A stretch of DNA of 64,000 nt, from positions 114,323,845 through 114,387,844 of the forward strand of contig CM047805.1 of the NCBI GenBank assembly GCA_026214975.1. Direction: 5' to 3'. The stretch is from Gentiana macrophylla (taxonomy: Eukaryota; Streptophyta; Magnoliopsida; Gentianales; Gentianaceae). The notes under the pieces were generated by a model. It ran no database searches. It was not told the DNA's origin and saw only the letters and a program-made list of their open reading frames with translations. Below are positions 48,634 to 58,678 of this stretch, piece by piece; the first letter of the stretch is position 1, and each line of letters starts with the position of its first letter. The translations under genes and the position numbers were made by a program.

Positions 48634-49457
48634 ATGTCTAACCGCTCCTCTCCCTCGGTTAATAGTTACGAACCACATACGCCTGATGGTGTGGTTCCCG
48701 AAAGCCATGCCTCGTGTTTTCATAATGACGTTCCGAGACGTCTAAATTTCGTCCATTCTCCTATTCTGATGGAGAAAGGCTTAAATACAGAAAAAATAGA
48801 TCAGTGGGGACAAAATCTAATCCGAGGTTGCGGATGGAAAAAGCTGATTAGGACTCCCAGAGGTAGAATAAACATTTCAATTGTCGAGAGATTTTTATCG
48901 TCTCTTTATGAGAGATAACGTCGGCCGCAGACCTCGTCTCGACTTATTACGATTAGGGGCATCGTTATTTCATTTTCGCGATCATCATAAATCAAATCTT
49001 TCAAATCCCACCATGTACTTTTGAACAAAACCCACACTTGAGTTTCTTTGGGAACTCGGAAATGCTTATAATGTTGTAAATCGTCTCGCGAAGCCTTTTC
49101 GGTTTGTGTTTCCATTGTTTGATCATAACTATGATTCTTCAAATCGCCCTTACCCCTCATTTAAGGCGTGAAACGCTTCATTAATTCCCGGATCTATCCA
49201 ACTAGAGATTTTTTTGGGGTTACGGATGATGAGATCTTTCTTTGTTGTATGCACCGACCGTGGGAACATACATTGATTGGGGGATTTTGATGTTTAAAAC
49301 GGCAATTAATTTTGCAGTAGAGAGGCGTAATAGAGGAAGACCACTACCGTTTGCCTGGGTTATCTCTCAACTTTGTGTCCAACTGAATCAAGTGCCTGAG
49401 TTTACTACTGACGAGATTTTTCCATCTCGTGATTCTCGATTAGGATTACTTCCGTAG
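48634..49457 (+). pseudogene. Accessory ORF 2 of G, second copy of the same domain
   Basis: The frame 48634-48918 (94 codons, start ATG at 48634 after an A run) contains LMEKGLNTEKIDQWGQNLIR and ISIVERFLSSLYE. These align with AIERGLDFKDLGREVKEIFE and TTLVAEFYSLVAT of ORF 1. The middle (48919-49240) is out of frame. The last piece, 49242-49457, has LPFAWVISQLCVQLNQVPEF, matching MPFPCFISSLCRQIGVPEL. So it is a diverged duplicate of ORF 1, shorter (no long low-complexity tail) and more decayed. Confidence 0.65.
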
Positions 49458-49730
49458 ATAATCCCGGATGTTCATCTACGGTTTGATAAGTTGTTGGAAA
49501 TCAGTTAGAAGTTGTTGTTGTTAAGTTAGTACTCGATTAAGTTAATCGTTTAATCGCTTTTTAATTAGTTTTCTTTAAAGTTTGTAATAGTTTCCTTAAT
49601 GTTTAATATATATGTCATTTTCTTTAATCAAAATAATATATGTTGACAAAAATCAAAATCGTATAAAATTTTAATTTTATTTTCGAACTACTTTTTATTA
49701 CTCACTGAACATCGGGACGATGCCATTTCG
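49458..49730 (+). other. 3' untranslated region of G
   Basis: AT-rich sequence between ORF 2 and the polypurine tract. Nothing else seen. Confidence 0.6.
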
Positions 49731-49744
49731 TAAGTGGGGAGTAG
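49731..49744 (+). other. Polypurine tract of G
   Basis: TAAGTGGGGAGTAG, preceded by ATCGGGACGATG, the same context as in element A (TTCGGGACGAAC...AAGTGTGGGG). The LTR does not start right after it, because the LTR start is deleted. Confidence 0.7.
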
Positions 49745-49766
49745 AGGTAAGTTAGTAAATAAAAAT

Positions 49767-51232
49767 CAAGTTATGGAATAAAAAGCTACCCGGATCAATC
49801 CGGATTAACCTCGGATCGATCCGAGGAAATATAATCATTATCCAGCATGTGGTCCTGCAGAGAATAATCTGAGGGATAATATTTTTTATTCCCGGATCGA
49901 TCCGGCCCTTTCTCGGATCGATCCGGCCCTGAAAATCTTGCCTATAAGAAGAGCAGCTTTGCAGACATATGAGGGGGTACCAATATATTTTCTTAACCTC
50001 TTCTTCTTAGTAGTAGTATGTATGTATATAGGCCTTATGCCATAAATAAAGTAGTATCGTTATAATGCTCGAAATTATCGAAGATCAATGTTGTTGAAGT
50101 CGTTGTAACATCCGGAAGAATACGACTTTTCGATTCAACAGTTTGTAATCGGGTAAAATTTCTAAAGTATTCATGTTTGTTATGTTTGTTTTTATCTTTT
50201 ATAATGTTAGTAGGCTAAATCTAATAACTAGCCAAAGTTATGTAATCGTTTTATTTCGATCTTTTCGGTAAAGGAATGCTGTCTAAGTAAAATTGACTAA
50301 AATTGAGTTAATTGAATCTTTTCTATTTTGTAACGTATTGATAATATTCGGATTGACGTAATTAACCAAGATGAATCGCACCATATAACCTAACGATGAA
50401 CTGACCAGAGAAGTTAGGATATGAGATAAAAGATAGAAAAACCGAGGGTAAAATTGGCCGTCTGCGAAGTGAATACGGAATCCTATTTCCTACCGAAGGC
50501 GATTTGTCTTGGGAAAGATAGATCTTATTAAAATTGTGCTCAAGATCATAATAATGTTAAAATCAACAGTTTAATTGAAACTAACACCGGAAAGTGAAAT
50601 CGATCCGCGACAACCGAGCCTTTTGAATAACATCGGCCATCGACAAATGGAATAACCTCTTTTATCCGGGGTAGATTTGTACTCGGTACTGCTCGACTAA
50701 CCGAGATTAGCATGGGGCGATTGTGGAGATTGAATCGATGACAATGACATATGACAATTTCATACGCTTTCGTGTGAGGAGGAATTGTTAACCTCGAGTG
50801 CACCGTTTCATTTACTCAATTGGACCTAATATAAAAGGAAAGATCGAGCGCATTCCATTCACTGAAAAGATCGTATAAATCAGTTATATAAACTTTGGCT
50901 AGTTCTATATATTGGTATCTATATATTTATATCTATATATATATTTTGCAACTTATGTACATCTATATATATTTATATATCTATATATATTATATTAGAA
51001 TAACTTTTAAATTACGCATTTATTTTATGTTAAGTAGAATAGTAGTGATCGTGTTTATAAAATTGCGATTTAGATCGAGTTAATAATTGACTCTTTGGTG
51101 TTTAACCACACTTAGAAGAATTACCAAGTTTCCCTGAGGATTCGACACTCTGACTCACCATACTAGCACTACAGTTTGACCTGATACACTGTCGGTTAAG
51201 GACTGGTATTAGCACTAGAAAAGGCCACGTCA
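49767..51232 (+). repeat. 3' LTR of G, 5'-truncated
   Basis: Matches 37662-39185. It carries the same four palindromic sites (49790-49926) and TATA box (49943-49948). The first ~516 bases are missing and the AT microsatellite is short. Differences from the 5' LTR are mainly small indels at CG sites. Confidence 0.9.
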
Positions 51233-51262
51233 GATTTTAGGAAATAAATAGACAAACCCGTC

Positions 51263-51507
51263 CTCAAAATTTCGACACGATCGGAGTCCGTTTCAATTTT
51301 CGATCGTCTTCAAAAATATTCTGCTGAAACAAATTGCAGCAGTTCGGTCTAGGTTTATTTCAGAGAAATAGAACCGTCCAAACATAAATTCCACCACTCA
51401 GATTGTAGAAAAAATAATTCCGAACAACACCTCAAAATTTTATCACGATCAGAGTCCGTTTCAAAGTCCGATCGTCGTAAAAAACATTCTGCTGAAACAA
51501 ATTGCAG
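51263..51507. repeat. Direct repeat downstream of the defensin-like gene
   Basis: Two ~77-base units (51263-51339 and 51431-51507) share CACGATC-GAGTCCGTTTCAA and TTCTGCTGAAACAAATTGCA. They lie in the presumed 3' untranslated and downstream region of the minus-strand gene. Confidence 0.85.
51354..51359 (-). terminator. Polyadenylation signal of the defensin-like gene (candidate)
   Basis: The minus strand reads GAAATAAACC, with AATAAA about 170 bases after the stop codon. Confidence 0.4.
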
Positions 51508-51529
51508 AATTAGCTATGGCTATTTTGAT

Positions 51530-51989
51530 CTACTTTGGTGAACCACAAACAATGAAGCCATTGCAAATGCTGCTAGTTGGTCCATTATCCGTACATGTGA
51601 AGTTCTTTGGCATTGCGCTAGCTCCATACTTTCCTAAAGCTAAGCCAAAACAATCTAACGTGCTCTTGTCCTCGCACTTAGCATTTCTGGTTAAGCTTGT
51701 AGGGCAGTACTTAGGCTGCTGACCTGGAAACAAAGACCATCAAATCAAGTTTTAGTCTTCCGAGAAACAAAATTATATACACATACAAACGCACTATTTT
51801 TAGATTCTAAAACGGAAGAATTATTGTCTGCAAAAAAAAAAAATCAAAAATCAAACTCTCAATAATATTTGTTCATGTTTGATCCTAGATATTTGATCGA
51901 GGATTTTCTTTTTAATTACCTTGGGAAATGTTGAGAAGAGCTAGGATGAGTACCAAAGCAATGGCTGCTTGTGCTATGAACTTCTTCAT
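51530..51989 (-). CDS. Defensin-like secreted cysteine-rich peptide, two exons
   Basis: Exon 1 is 51989-51920 (ATG at 51987-51989) and exon 2 is 51723-51530 (TAG at the end), with a 196-base GT-AG intron (51919-51724) in phase 1. The 87-residue product starts with a typical signal peptide (MKKFIAQAA, then a hydrophobic ALVLILALL core) and continues as a small mature domain with six cysteines spaced C-x9-C-x7-C-x18-C-x9-C-x5-C. A GKYGASAMPKN stretch precedes the fourth. One intron just after the signal peptide is the usual structure of plant defensin-like (DEFL) genes. Such peptides act outside the cell in defence or signalling; the target here is unknown. The frame is fully open, with a TATA box upstream and AATAAA about 175 bases downstream, so it may be functional. 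The exact DEFL subgroup is uncertain. Confidence 0.75.
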
Positions 51990-52094
51990 TTTCTACAGCT
52001 TTCTATCTCACGATCAAATACTTTTTCTCTACAGACTTTTTCTTGCTCTTTTTTATTTGTGTTTGGATGGATGAGAAATCTCTTCTGTGTTCCC

Positions 52095-52103
52095 ATACTT
52101 ATA
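52095..52103 (-). promoter_or_regulatory. TATA box of the defensin-like gene
   Basis: The minus strand reads GCTATAAGTATGGG, about 105 bases upstream of the ATG, a normal plant TATA-to-ATG distance. Confidence 0.6.
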
Positions 52104-52230
52104 GCTTCATTGGTAGCTTGGATAAATAGTTGGACTACTTAATTTCCATAATAAAAGATATTGTCTACATACGCTTTCTTCGTTCCATTCATGTTTCGGA
52201 AAGGTATGTTTGTTAGCACAATTAATATGA

Positions 52231-52864
52231 AAATTCTGAAATATAATTTAATCAGTGTGCCTTTTTAAATTTATTTGACAACAACTTTTAAGTGATTTAA
52301 ATACCTTTAATTTATTTAGTGCATATCTAATATTTTTATTTTCGTCCTTAAATAAGTGGATATGTATCTGATAACAATATCAATGTCAAAAACCGATATT
52401 CATGTCATTAATTTTATCATATTTTTTTTTGGTCAAGTTTAATCATTCTCCACAAGCAGAATTAGACATGAACGTTCCACAAACAATACTTAGATACTTG
52501 ATTAATTTAACTCTTTAAATTTTCTACTTTAATTTTTTTAAATGGATCTAAAATCAGGTGTTGGCTTTCTACATCATATAAAATCTAAAAATAAAACAAT
52601 GACAGATTAGCCAAATGCTTATTTTTACAATGTATCATTTTAATGTAGTGCAAGGGGATCTAGAGAGATTATAACACATACATTTCTATAACAATATCAC
52701 CTTAAATTATGTTGTCCTTAAGTCTCCTAACTAGTTTTTTCGGATCTATATTGCCCTTTGTGTGACTTGTAGGCCAGACTCTTTGCCCGAGGTCAAACTT
52801 TGGAATTGGAGTCAATTTTATTGTGTATAAATTTGTAAATTACTTACATCTCCAACAACTTATC
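52231..52864. repeat. Duplicated non-coding block 2, right copy
   Basis: Second copy of 27632-28274, same orientation. It begins about 240 bases upstream of the defensin-like ATG, so it may hold distal promoter sequence. It ends where element H begins. Confidence 0.85.
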
Positions 52865-53188
52865 TGTTAAAACAGGACCGTCAGGGATCTAAAACGGATT
52901 GCAATAATCAAGAATAAACGAGAAAACATAAATCACACAATAAACAATAACACATGATTTAACGTGGTTTCCAGCAATATGCCGACTAGTCCATGGGCAG
53001 AAATGAGGAGATTATATTATCACTAGAGATTTTACAGATTCTGCAATTGCATACGCGATTCTTTCGCTGCTACTTACTCATCAGTAGCCTGGCGACATTG
53101 CCTGCTGGCCTTGCCTTGCCCCTCGCGACATTACCATTGTTGAGTACTTAACCAGATCAGATGAGAGGTCAAGTCACATTTTCTAACA
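52865..53188 (-). repeat. 3' LTR of H
   Basis: 324 bases; on the plus strand from TGTTAAAACAGG to TTTTCTAACA. The polypurine tract AAGGTGGAGATTG follows on the minus-strand side (53189-53201). Confidence 0.85.
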
Positions 53189-54016
53189 ATCTCCACCTTG
53201 ACTTGAACTCTCGTTCAAACAGATTAACCGGATGTACTGTACCAGAAGCATTCGTCAATGCCAGTTGTACTGTACCGGATTCCTCCTCTTTCTTCAGAAT
53301 TAACAGCTTCAGATGTGATTCCTCCAGACGAGAAACCAACTTCAGATGAGAACCTCCCAGGTTCAGATGAGATCCTCTACTGCTAACAGATTCAGACTTG
53401 ATTGAGTTGAGAACAGATGTGATCAACAGATTCAGACTTGATCACCAGACAAGATGTGATTACCAGATTCATATGTAATCACCTCAGTTGAGGACACTCA
53501 ACTATGTTCTTCAAATTCAACTTCAACCAAACATATTTGCAGATTCAAATTCTGAGCTGACCAGATGTGAACACAACAAACTCTAGGTAAGACTTCTCCA
53601 GATGAGACTTATCTCCAGATGAGAACTCCACCTCAGACATGTTCACTAGATGTTCAGCTAACTTCACTCAACCGATGCTTCCATACACAGATGTAGAACC
53701 AGCGCAGACATGTTCAATAGATTCAGCAGATGCCACTCTGTTGACAGATAGACTCATCTGACTCTTCACTCAGCCGACTTCCCAGACTTGAACATCCCAC
53801 TACTCAGCTGACCTTCACTCAGCTGGTACTAGATCAGCAGACCTTCACTCAACCGACCCCAGATTTTTTGTTCCACCTGATTCAGCTCGTGACTCTTCAG
53901 GTTCATATGCACAACCAAGTGCTAGATTAGAGGTTACTGTTCTCATCAGAGTTCTGCAAACTCAGATGAGTATGGACCTGAAGCTCCACCTGCTTGCCAA
54001 CACTCCAGATTCAGAT
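53189..54016 (-). other. Internal non-pol region of H
   Basis: Degenerate sequence with many CAGATGAG/CAGATGTGA and CAGACTTGA repeats. It replaces the whole pol region. No recognised protein. Confidence 0.6.
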
Positions 54017-54644
54017 TTAGACCAGATTTGCATCCCCTTTGCAACTGCTACTAGCAACTAAACCAATAGCCCGATTGTCTGTACCTATGCCAGCAGCATT
54101 ATGCCTTAGCTCTTGATTATGGTGAGATGCCCTAACATCGTCCAATGACACTGTGTCTTTCCCAACATCAAAAGACTGCACAAAATTCTCAAATGATGTT
54201 GGCAAGGATACCAACAAAATTAGAGCTGCATCCTCATCTTCGATCTTAACACCAGTACTCCTTAAATCAAGAATATTGTGCTCAGTTTTTCAAGATGATC
54301 TCTGAGAGGCATTCCTTCATGCATCTTTAAACTAAACAGACGTTGCTTCTTCAACAACTTGTTGCTCAAAGACTTTGTCATATACAAACTCTCAAGCTTT
54401 AGCCACAGCCCTGCTGCTGAATCCTCTTCAGCAACTTCAGTGATAACATAATAAACAATCACAACAAAATCATTGAATGTGCTTTCTCCTCCAGATTGGC
54501 CATCTCAGCGTTTCCTGCATCCATCAATTTATTCAATGGATCCCAGAGCCCAAGTTTTTTCAACACAGCACGCATCTTGATTTGCCACATATTGAAATTG
54601 TTTCTTCCTGTGAATTTATCAATCTCCACAACTAACCCAGACAT
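54017..54644 (-). pseudogene. gag of H
   Basis: Three frames: 54644-54459 (VVEIDKFTGRNNFNMWQIKM, the Gag start), 54462-54262 (EEDSAAGLWLKLESLYMTKS, KMHEGMPLRDHLEKL) and 54217-54017 (LPTSFENFVQSFDVGK). Shifts separate them. The ATG at 54642-54644 is the usual start. The match to copia Gag is good along the whole length; the zinc knuckle is not visible. Confidence 0.75.
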
Positions 54645-54744
54645 CTTGATCTTGCCGGAAAGCTAGCGTTGATCCTAGAACCTAGCGTCAATTACGACCT
54701 TGGTGACAATCAACCTAACTCAAACAGATTTCGAATTTCCTTGA

Positions 54745-54769
54745 TGATAACCTCGCTTCGATACCAGTT
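54745..54769 (-). other. Primer-binding site of H, degraded
   Basis: The minus strand reads AACTGGTATCGAAGCGAGG. It is close to TGGTATCAGAGC with a small change. Confidence 0.6.
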
Positions 54770-54896
54770 TGATATAACAGGACCGTCATGGGTCTATTAC
54801 GGATTGCAATAATAAAAAATAAACGAGAAAGCATAAATCACACAAGAAACAATAACACAGGTTCAATGTGGTTTCCGGCAATATGCCGAGTAGTCC
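54770..54896 (-). repeat. 5' LTR of H, truncated by I
   Basis: Matches the first ~127 bases of 52865-53188 (ACAGGACCGTCA, CGGATTGCAATAAT) and stops where the LTR of I starts. Confidence 0.85.
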
Positions 54897-57120
54897 TGTA
54901 ATATTCCGATTTTCGGGAAAGGGCAGACGTGTCATTTTGTGATAACGAAATATTGGGTTCGGTTCTTTTTATTCGGATTTTAATAATTTGGATATTTATA
55001 TGTATATTTTTGAGATATATATAAATATTTAAGGAAGAAAATCTGATTTAATAAGGGTGATTAAGGAAAATCAGTGCAATTAGGTATTATTGGGATTTTT
55101 CCTGTTTAAGGAAAATCAACCTAATCAGCCCCTAAAAGTTTTAATCAGATTTTTTCCACCTTCAAATTGCCTTCTGCGTGTGAGAAGAGAGCAAATTAGG
55201 GTTGAGGATTTTTCATCAATTGCTAAGTCGATTCTTGACGGTTTTCAGATCAGAGTCGAGCACCGGAATCGTTGTGAAGAGAGCAACATTTGGACTTCAA
55301 AAAGTTGAAGCTTTGATAAGGTATGATTAAGCCCTAGCCTTGTTCTTCTTCGAGTTTGAAGGATTCAAACTCATCAATTCGTAGTTTTTATCGTTTAGAA
55401 GCGTGTGATCGAATCTAATCTAAGTTTGGATTTATCACATGTTTTCCTGTAGAAAAGGATCAGTTTTGCTGCTGTTTTCTATGGTTTGGAGTTGGAATTT
55501 GCTGCTTAAAAGGTAAGAGGCTCTTCCTACAATTCCAATTATTGTTATTGAGGTTTAGATCAAGATTTATGATGCGTAGATGCAAGAAAGTTATGCTTTT
55601 TCATTGATCAAAGGATCATAGATGTTTAGATATGTTTTCTACGTTTTACTGAGTTGAAATCAATGTTAATTAGGTTAGAAATGATTCAGAAATTGAGTTG
55701 CGAAGATTTTAGCATTTTGGGAAAAACCCAGTCGGACGGGCGTCTGCACTAGGCGGACGGGCGTCTGAGACCTTAGTAACTCAAACGGGCGTCTGAAATA
55801 GGCAGACGGGCGTTTGAGGTCAGACTTTTGATTCAGGATGTAGCTGTTTTTGACAGACGGGCGTTTGAGGTTAGTGGACGGGCGTCCAGTTCCAAACGGG
55901 CGTCCATAGGATTTCAAACGGGCGTCTGGCCTGTTTTACCTTCTTTATACTGTTTTAGCGTTTCAGGTCGGTTTTTGGCTTCGTAATCGTGTTTTCACTA
56001 TTTTTAAACCCTTAATCATGATATGTTAACATTAATCAAATATGGACAAGCTTCGATTGAACTTCCGATTCGTTCAGTTAAAACACCGTATGTACTCTTA
56101 AAGGGAGTTGAAGTTTGGATCCGTCGGAAGGGCATGAAAGGGCTTGTGCTTTGATGAACTAGGGTTGATCAATGTCTGTGTAATTGATAGGATGTGATGT
56201 CTAGTTGTCTATGTGAGGGAGTAGAGTTGTTAAGGTGAGTTTTATTCTGAAAACATTTAGGCGGTTAGTTAATTCACATTAATAAATACATACGTGTAGA
56301 TAAAAGCTAAAACGTCATTTATTCTCGGTTAGACACTATTTCATATCGGCGATGTGATAAGTTCATAAAAGGTGAACAACGCTACTGGCCTTAAATGGCT
56401 GAAGGGTAGTGGAGGAAATTCATCGGACGTATACGCATACCGGGGAGAGCCCGGAGCTATTCGGTGCTAATCACCGTTAGTTAGCAAGTATATCTTCAGG
56501 CTGATGAACGCCATGCACAGTGTCCTTGAGTGATGATGTAACGGAGATAAACTAAGTTAGAAACGTTTAGTCATGACGTGTTGATGGACGAAGTGAACCC
56601 TAAATTGAGTCGGTCTCACTAAGATAATATCTTTAATAATAACCTTAATTGAATTGTAGCTTCTACTTCTTACTTTGTACAAATGTACTTACCTCAAATG
56701 CATGTTTATTTATGTGTTTGGGGGAGAGAATATGAACATGTTAGTGAATATTTCGAGGAGGACTTTGATGACGATGTTTGAGGACGCCGGAGTTGAAGAC
56801 CTTGTTTATTATTCTTTTATTTACGTTTATTTCCCAGTTCTGGATTATTGTTGGAACTTGTAGTTTTCTTTTAGTTTTTGAGACTCGTACTTTTGGATTC
56901 GTTTGGTTTCCGATGTAATAAGTATTACATTCTATTCTATCTTTAGTACTTCTATTCTTGGTTATTTGAAAAAAATTACCCAAGTCTTTTTAGCTTCCGT
57001 TTGCTTTAATTTGATACGACACAGTAGAGGCTTACATGTAATATTATTTATTTAATATTATGCGTGCCGAACGTTTCGATTTCCGGATAAGGACTCGCTG
57101 TCCGGGAACGGGGCGTTACA
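54897..57120 (+). repeat. 5' LTR of I
   Basis: 2,224 bases from TGTAATATTCCG to GGGGCGTTACA. Holds the GGGCGTC motif cluster at 55732-55930. Confidence 0.9.
55732..55930. repeat. GACGGGCGTCTG motif cluster in the LTR of I
   Basis: Eight copies of (G/A)ACGGGCGT(C/T)(T/C) within 200 bases, spaced irregularly. The corresponding part of the 3' LTR (62934-63089) has partly mutated copies and is cut inside the cluster by J. Role unknown. Confidence 0.8.
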
Positions 57121-57122
57121 GT

Positions 57123-57134
57123 TGGTATCAGAGA
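57123..57134 (+). other. Primer-binding site of I
   Basis: TGGTATCAGAGA two bases after the LTR; tRNA-Met type. Confidence 0.8.
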
Positions 57135-57216
57135 AAAGCGTCTTTTAGGCTTCCTTTCTTTAAGTTAAGCTTTCTTTAGACCTTTTAGTGACGTTTTGGT
57201 TTTCTTGATCATCAGG

Positions 57217-58587
57217 ATGGTGTTCACTAGAACCGGAGCAGGTGCTGAAGCATCAGGAGTTCGACGGGAAAGTCCGACACCAGTTGTAAGAGGCGGTTTT
57301 GTGAGGCAGAATCCTTCACCACATCCGAGCCCCACTCCACCCCCTCATACTGCAACCCCTACACCAAGGTCTCAGCGGAGTTTGTCACCGCGACCTCATC
57401 AGGAGCAACGCCCACAATGGCATGTGGGAAGTTCGGGTCAATTTCCATTGATAAGTGATGCCCCAGCGGGTTTAGTACCGCCACAGTGAGCTACCCTCCA
57501 CCGAGGTATAACTACATCTATGGAGAACCAGGAGAAGCACCTATACGAGTCACAGTAGTGGGAGACATTCCACCAGTCTACGTACCCCCAGCAACTAGTA
57601 TTTATCCACCTCCAGTGAGCCACCCCTCGCCACCAATTTTCCATCAACAGCAACATCAGACCTTTTACCCTCCTTCAGCGGGTCACACTCCTCGACCTAA
57701 TGTACCTCCTTCACCCCGTTTTGACCATCAACAAGGCTTTGGTTACCCACCCTACGGTTTCCACCAACACCAGTACCAGCAGCAAGGGATACCTTTTGGA
57801 TACCCTCCAGTTTATCCACAAGCCCCACCAGTTAGACCGGCACTTGAGCATGCCCCACCGATTGATTGGTATATGAGGTTGAGAAGAAATAGAGTTCCGG
57901 ATTTCTATGGGAATGTGGAACATTCCAAGGCCGAAGAATGGTTAAGAGGTTTCGAAAAGGCTTGCAGGAATATACATGTTCCTGAATCTGAGATGGCCCA
58001 GTTGGCGGTTAGTTTCCTTTTGGGCGCAGCTGAAGCTTGGATCGACGCCATACAGAGCAGTAATAGGAAGGTAACAGATTGGGAAGGCTTCAAGGTGATG
58101 TTTTATAACGAGTATTTTCCAGAAACGGTGCAGGCCGACATGGCGAGTCAGTTTTTGAAACTTAAGCAGGGTAACTATATGACAGTGTCTCAGTACACCA
58201 ACAAGTTTAACGAGTTGGGAAGATTCTACCCTGAGTTGATGAAGGTTGAAGAAAGAAAGATGGCCCTTTACAAGGAAGGCCTATCCTATTAGATACAGTC
58301 CGGTATGTTGAGTTTTACAGCTAAGAATATGGCTGAGTTGTTGAATAAGGCCTTAGAGGTGGAGACATTCAGAAAGAAAGCTACAGTTGTCATTGGGAAC
58401 AAGAGGAGTTTTGGAACAAGCCAAGGCAGTAACATGAGAGCACCGCACCAGAATTTGAAGAAGACAACAGCCCCTGCAGTGAGTAAACCTCCACTTTGCC
58501 CAAGTCGCCCAGTTCGAGTGTTTGCAGTGGATGCAGAGATGACGGAACCAGACGATAACATTATATCAGGCACCTTTATTGTTTATT
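57217..58587 (+). pseudogene. gag of I
   Basis: The start ATG at 57217 opens an 90-codon proline-rich frame that ends at 57489. The remainder is in another frame from about 57486 to 58292: a long P/Q/Y-rich stretch, then the Gag core (VPDFYGNVEHSKAEEWLRGF, QLAVSFLLGAAEAWIDAI, FYNEYFPETVQADMASQFL, MTVSQYTNKFNELGRF). A TAG at 58290-58292 is followed in the same frame by SGMLSFTAKNMAELLNKALE. No CCHC zinc knuckle is visible where one is expected (around 58480-58520), so it seems deleted. The frame leads to the candidate intron at 58588. Confidence 0.8.
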
Positions 58588-58678
58588 GTAATTTATTAGA
58601 GTACTTTATAGCACGATTTAAATCATGTTGTATTGTATTTAAATAAATGAATTCACATCCTAGGTACAATAATGTTAG
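58588..58678 (+). other. Candidate intron at the gag/protease border of I
   Basis: A GT donor (TTATT then GTAATTT) at 58588 and two possible AG acceptors, 58663 (ATCCTAG) and 58678 (ATGTTAG), give introns of 76 or 91 nt. Both join the gag frame to the protease frame in register, and both remove the stop at 58644-58646. The insert is AU-rich, as plant introns are. With the second acceptor the joined peptide has the length expected between GTFIVY and TALFDTGAS. Not proven; a small insertion is the alternative. Confidence 0.5.

Larger units (their letters stand above)
37146..51232 (+). mobile_element. Element G: Athila-lineage retrotransposon with two 3' accessory ORFs
   Basis: About 14.1 kb: 5' LTR, tRNA-Asp primer site, gag, protease, RT, RNase H, integrase, accessory ORF 1, accessory ORF 2, polypurine tract, and a 3' LTR lacking its first ~516 bases. 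Coding regions have scattered stops and shifts. The flanks differ: element E on the left and the defensin-like gene locus on the right, with no target duplication (GGGGA against GATTT). So G or its neighbourhood has been rearranged after insertion. Confidence 0.85.
52865..54896 (-). mobile_element. Element H: gag-only copia derivative
   Basis: Minus strand: a truncated 5' LTR (54896-54770), a primer site, gag (54644-54017), about 830 bases of non-pol sequence, a polypurine tract and a full 3' LTR (53188-52865). No protease, integrase or RT motif is visible. The 5' LTR is cut by element I at 54897. Its Gag is related to that of C. Confidence 0.75.

Noticed and set aside
55732..55930. Regular GACGGGCGTCTG repeats considered as a CRISPR-like array
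   Set aside because: Spacing is irregular, repeats are short and imperfect, and they lie in a plant LTR.
58672..58674. ATG at 58672 as an independent pol start
   Set aside because: Chromovirus pol is normally made as a fusion with Gag, and the candidate splice brings gag in frame here; a free start is less likely.
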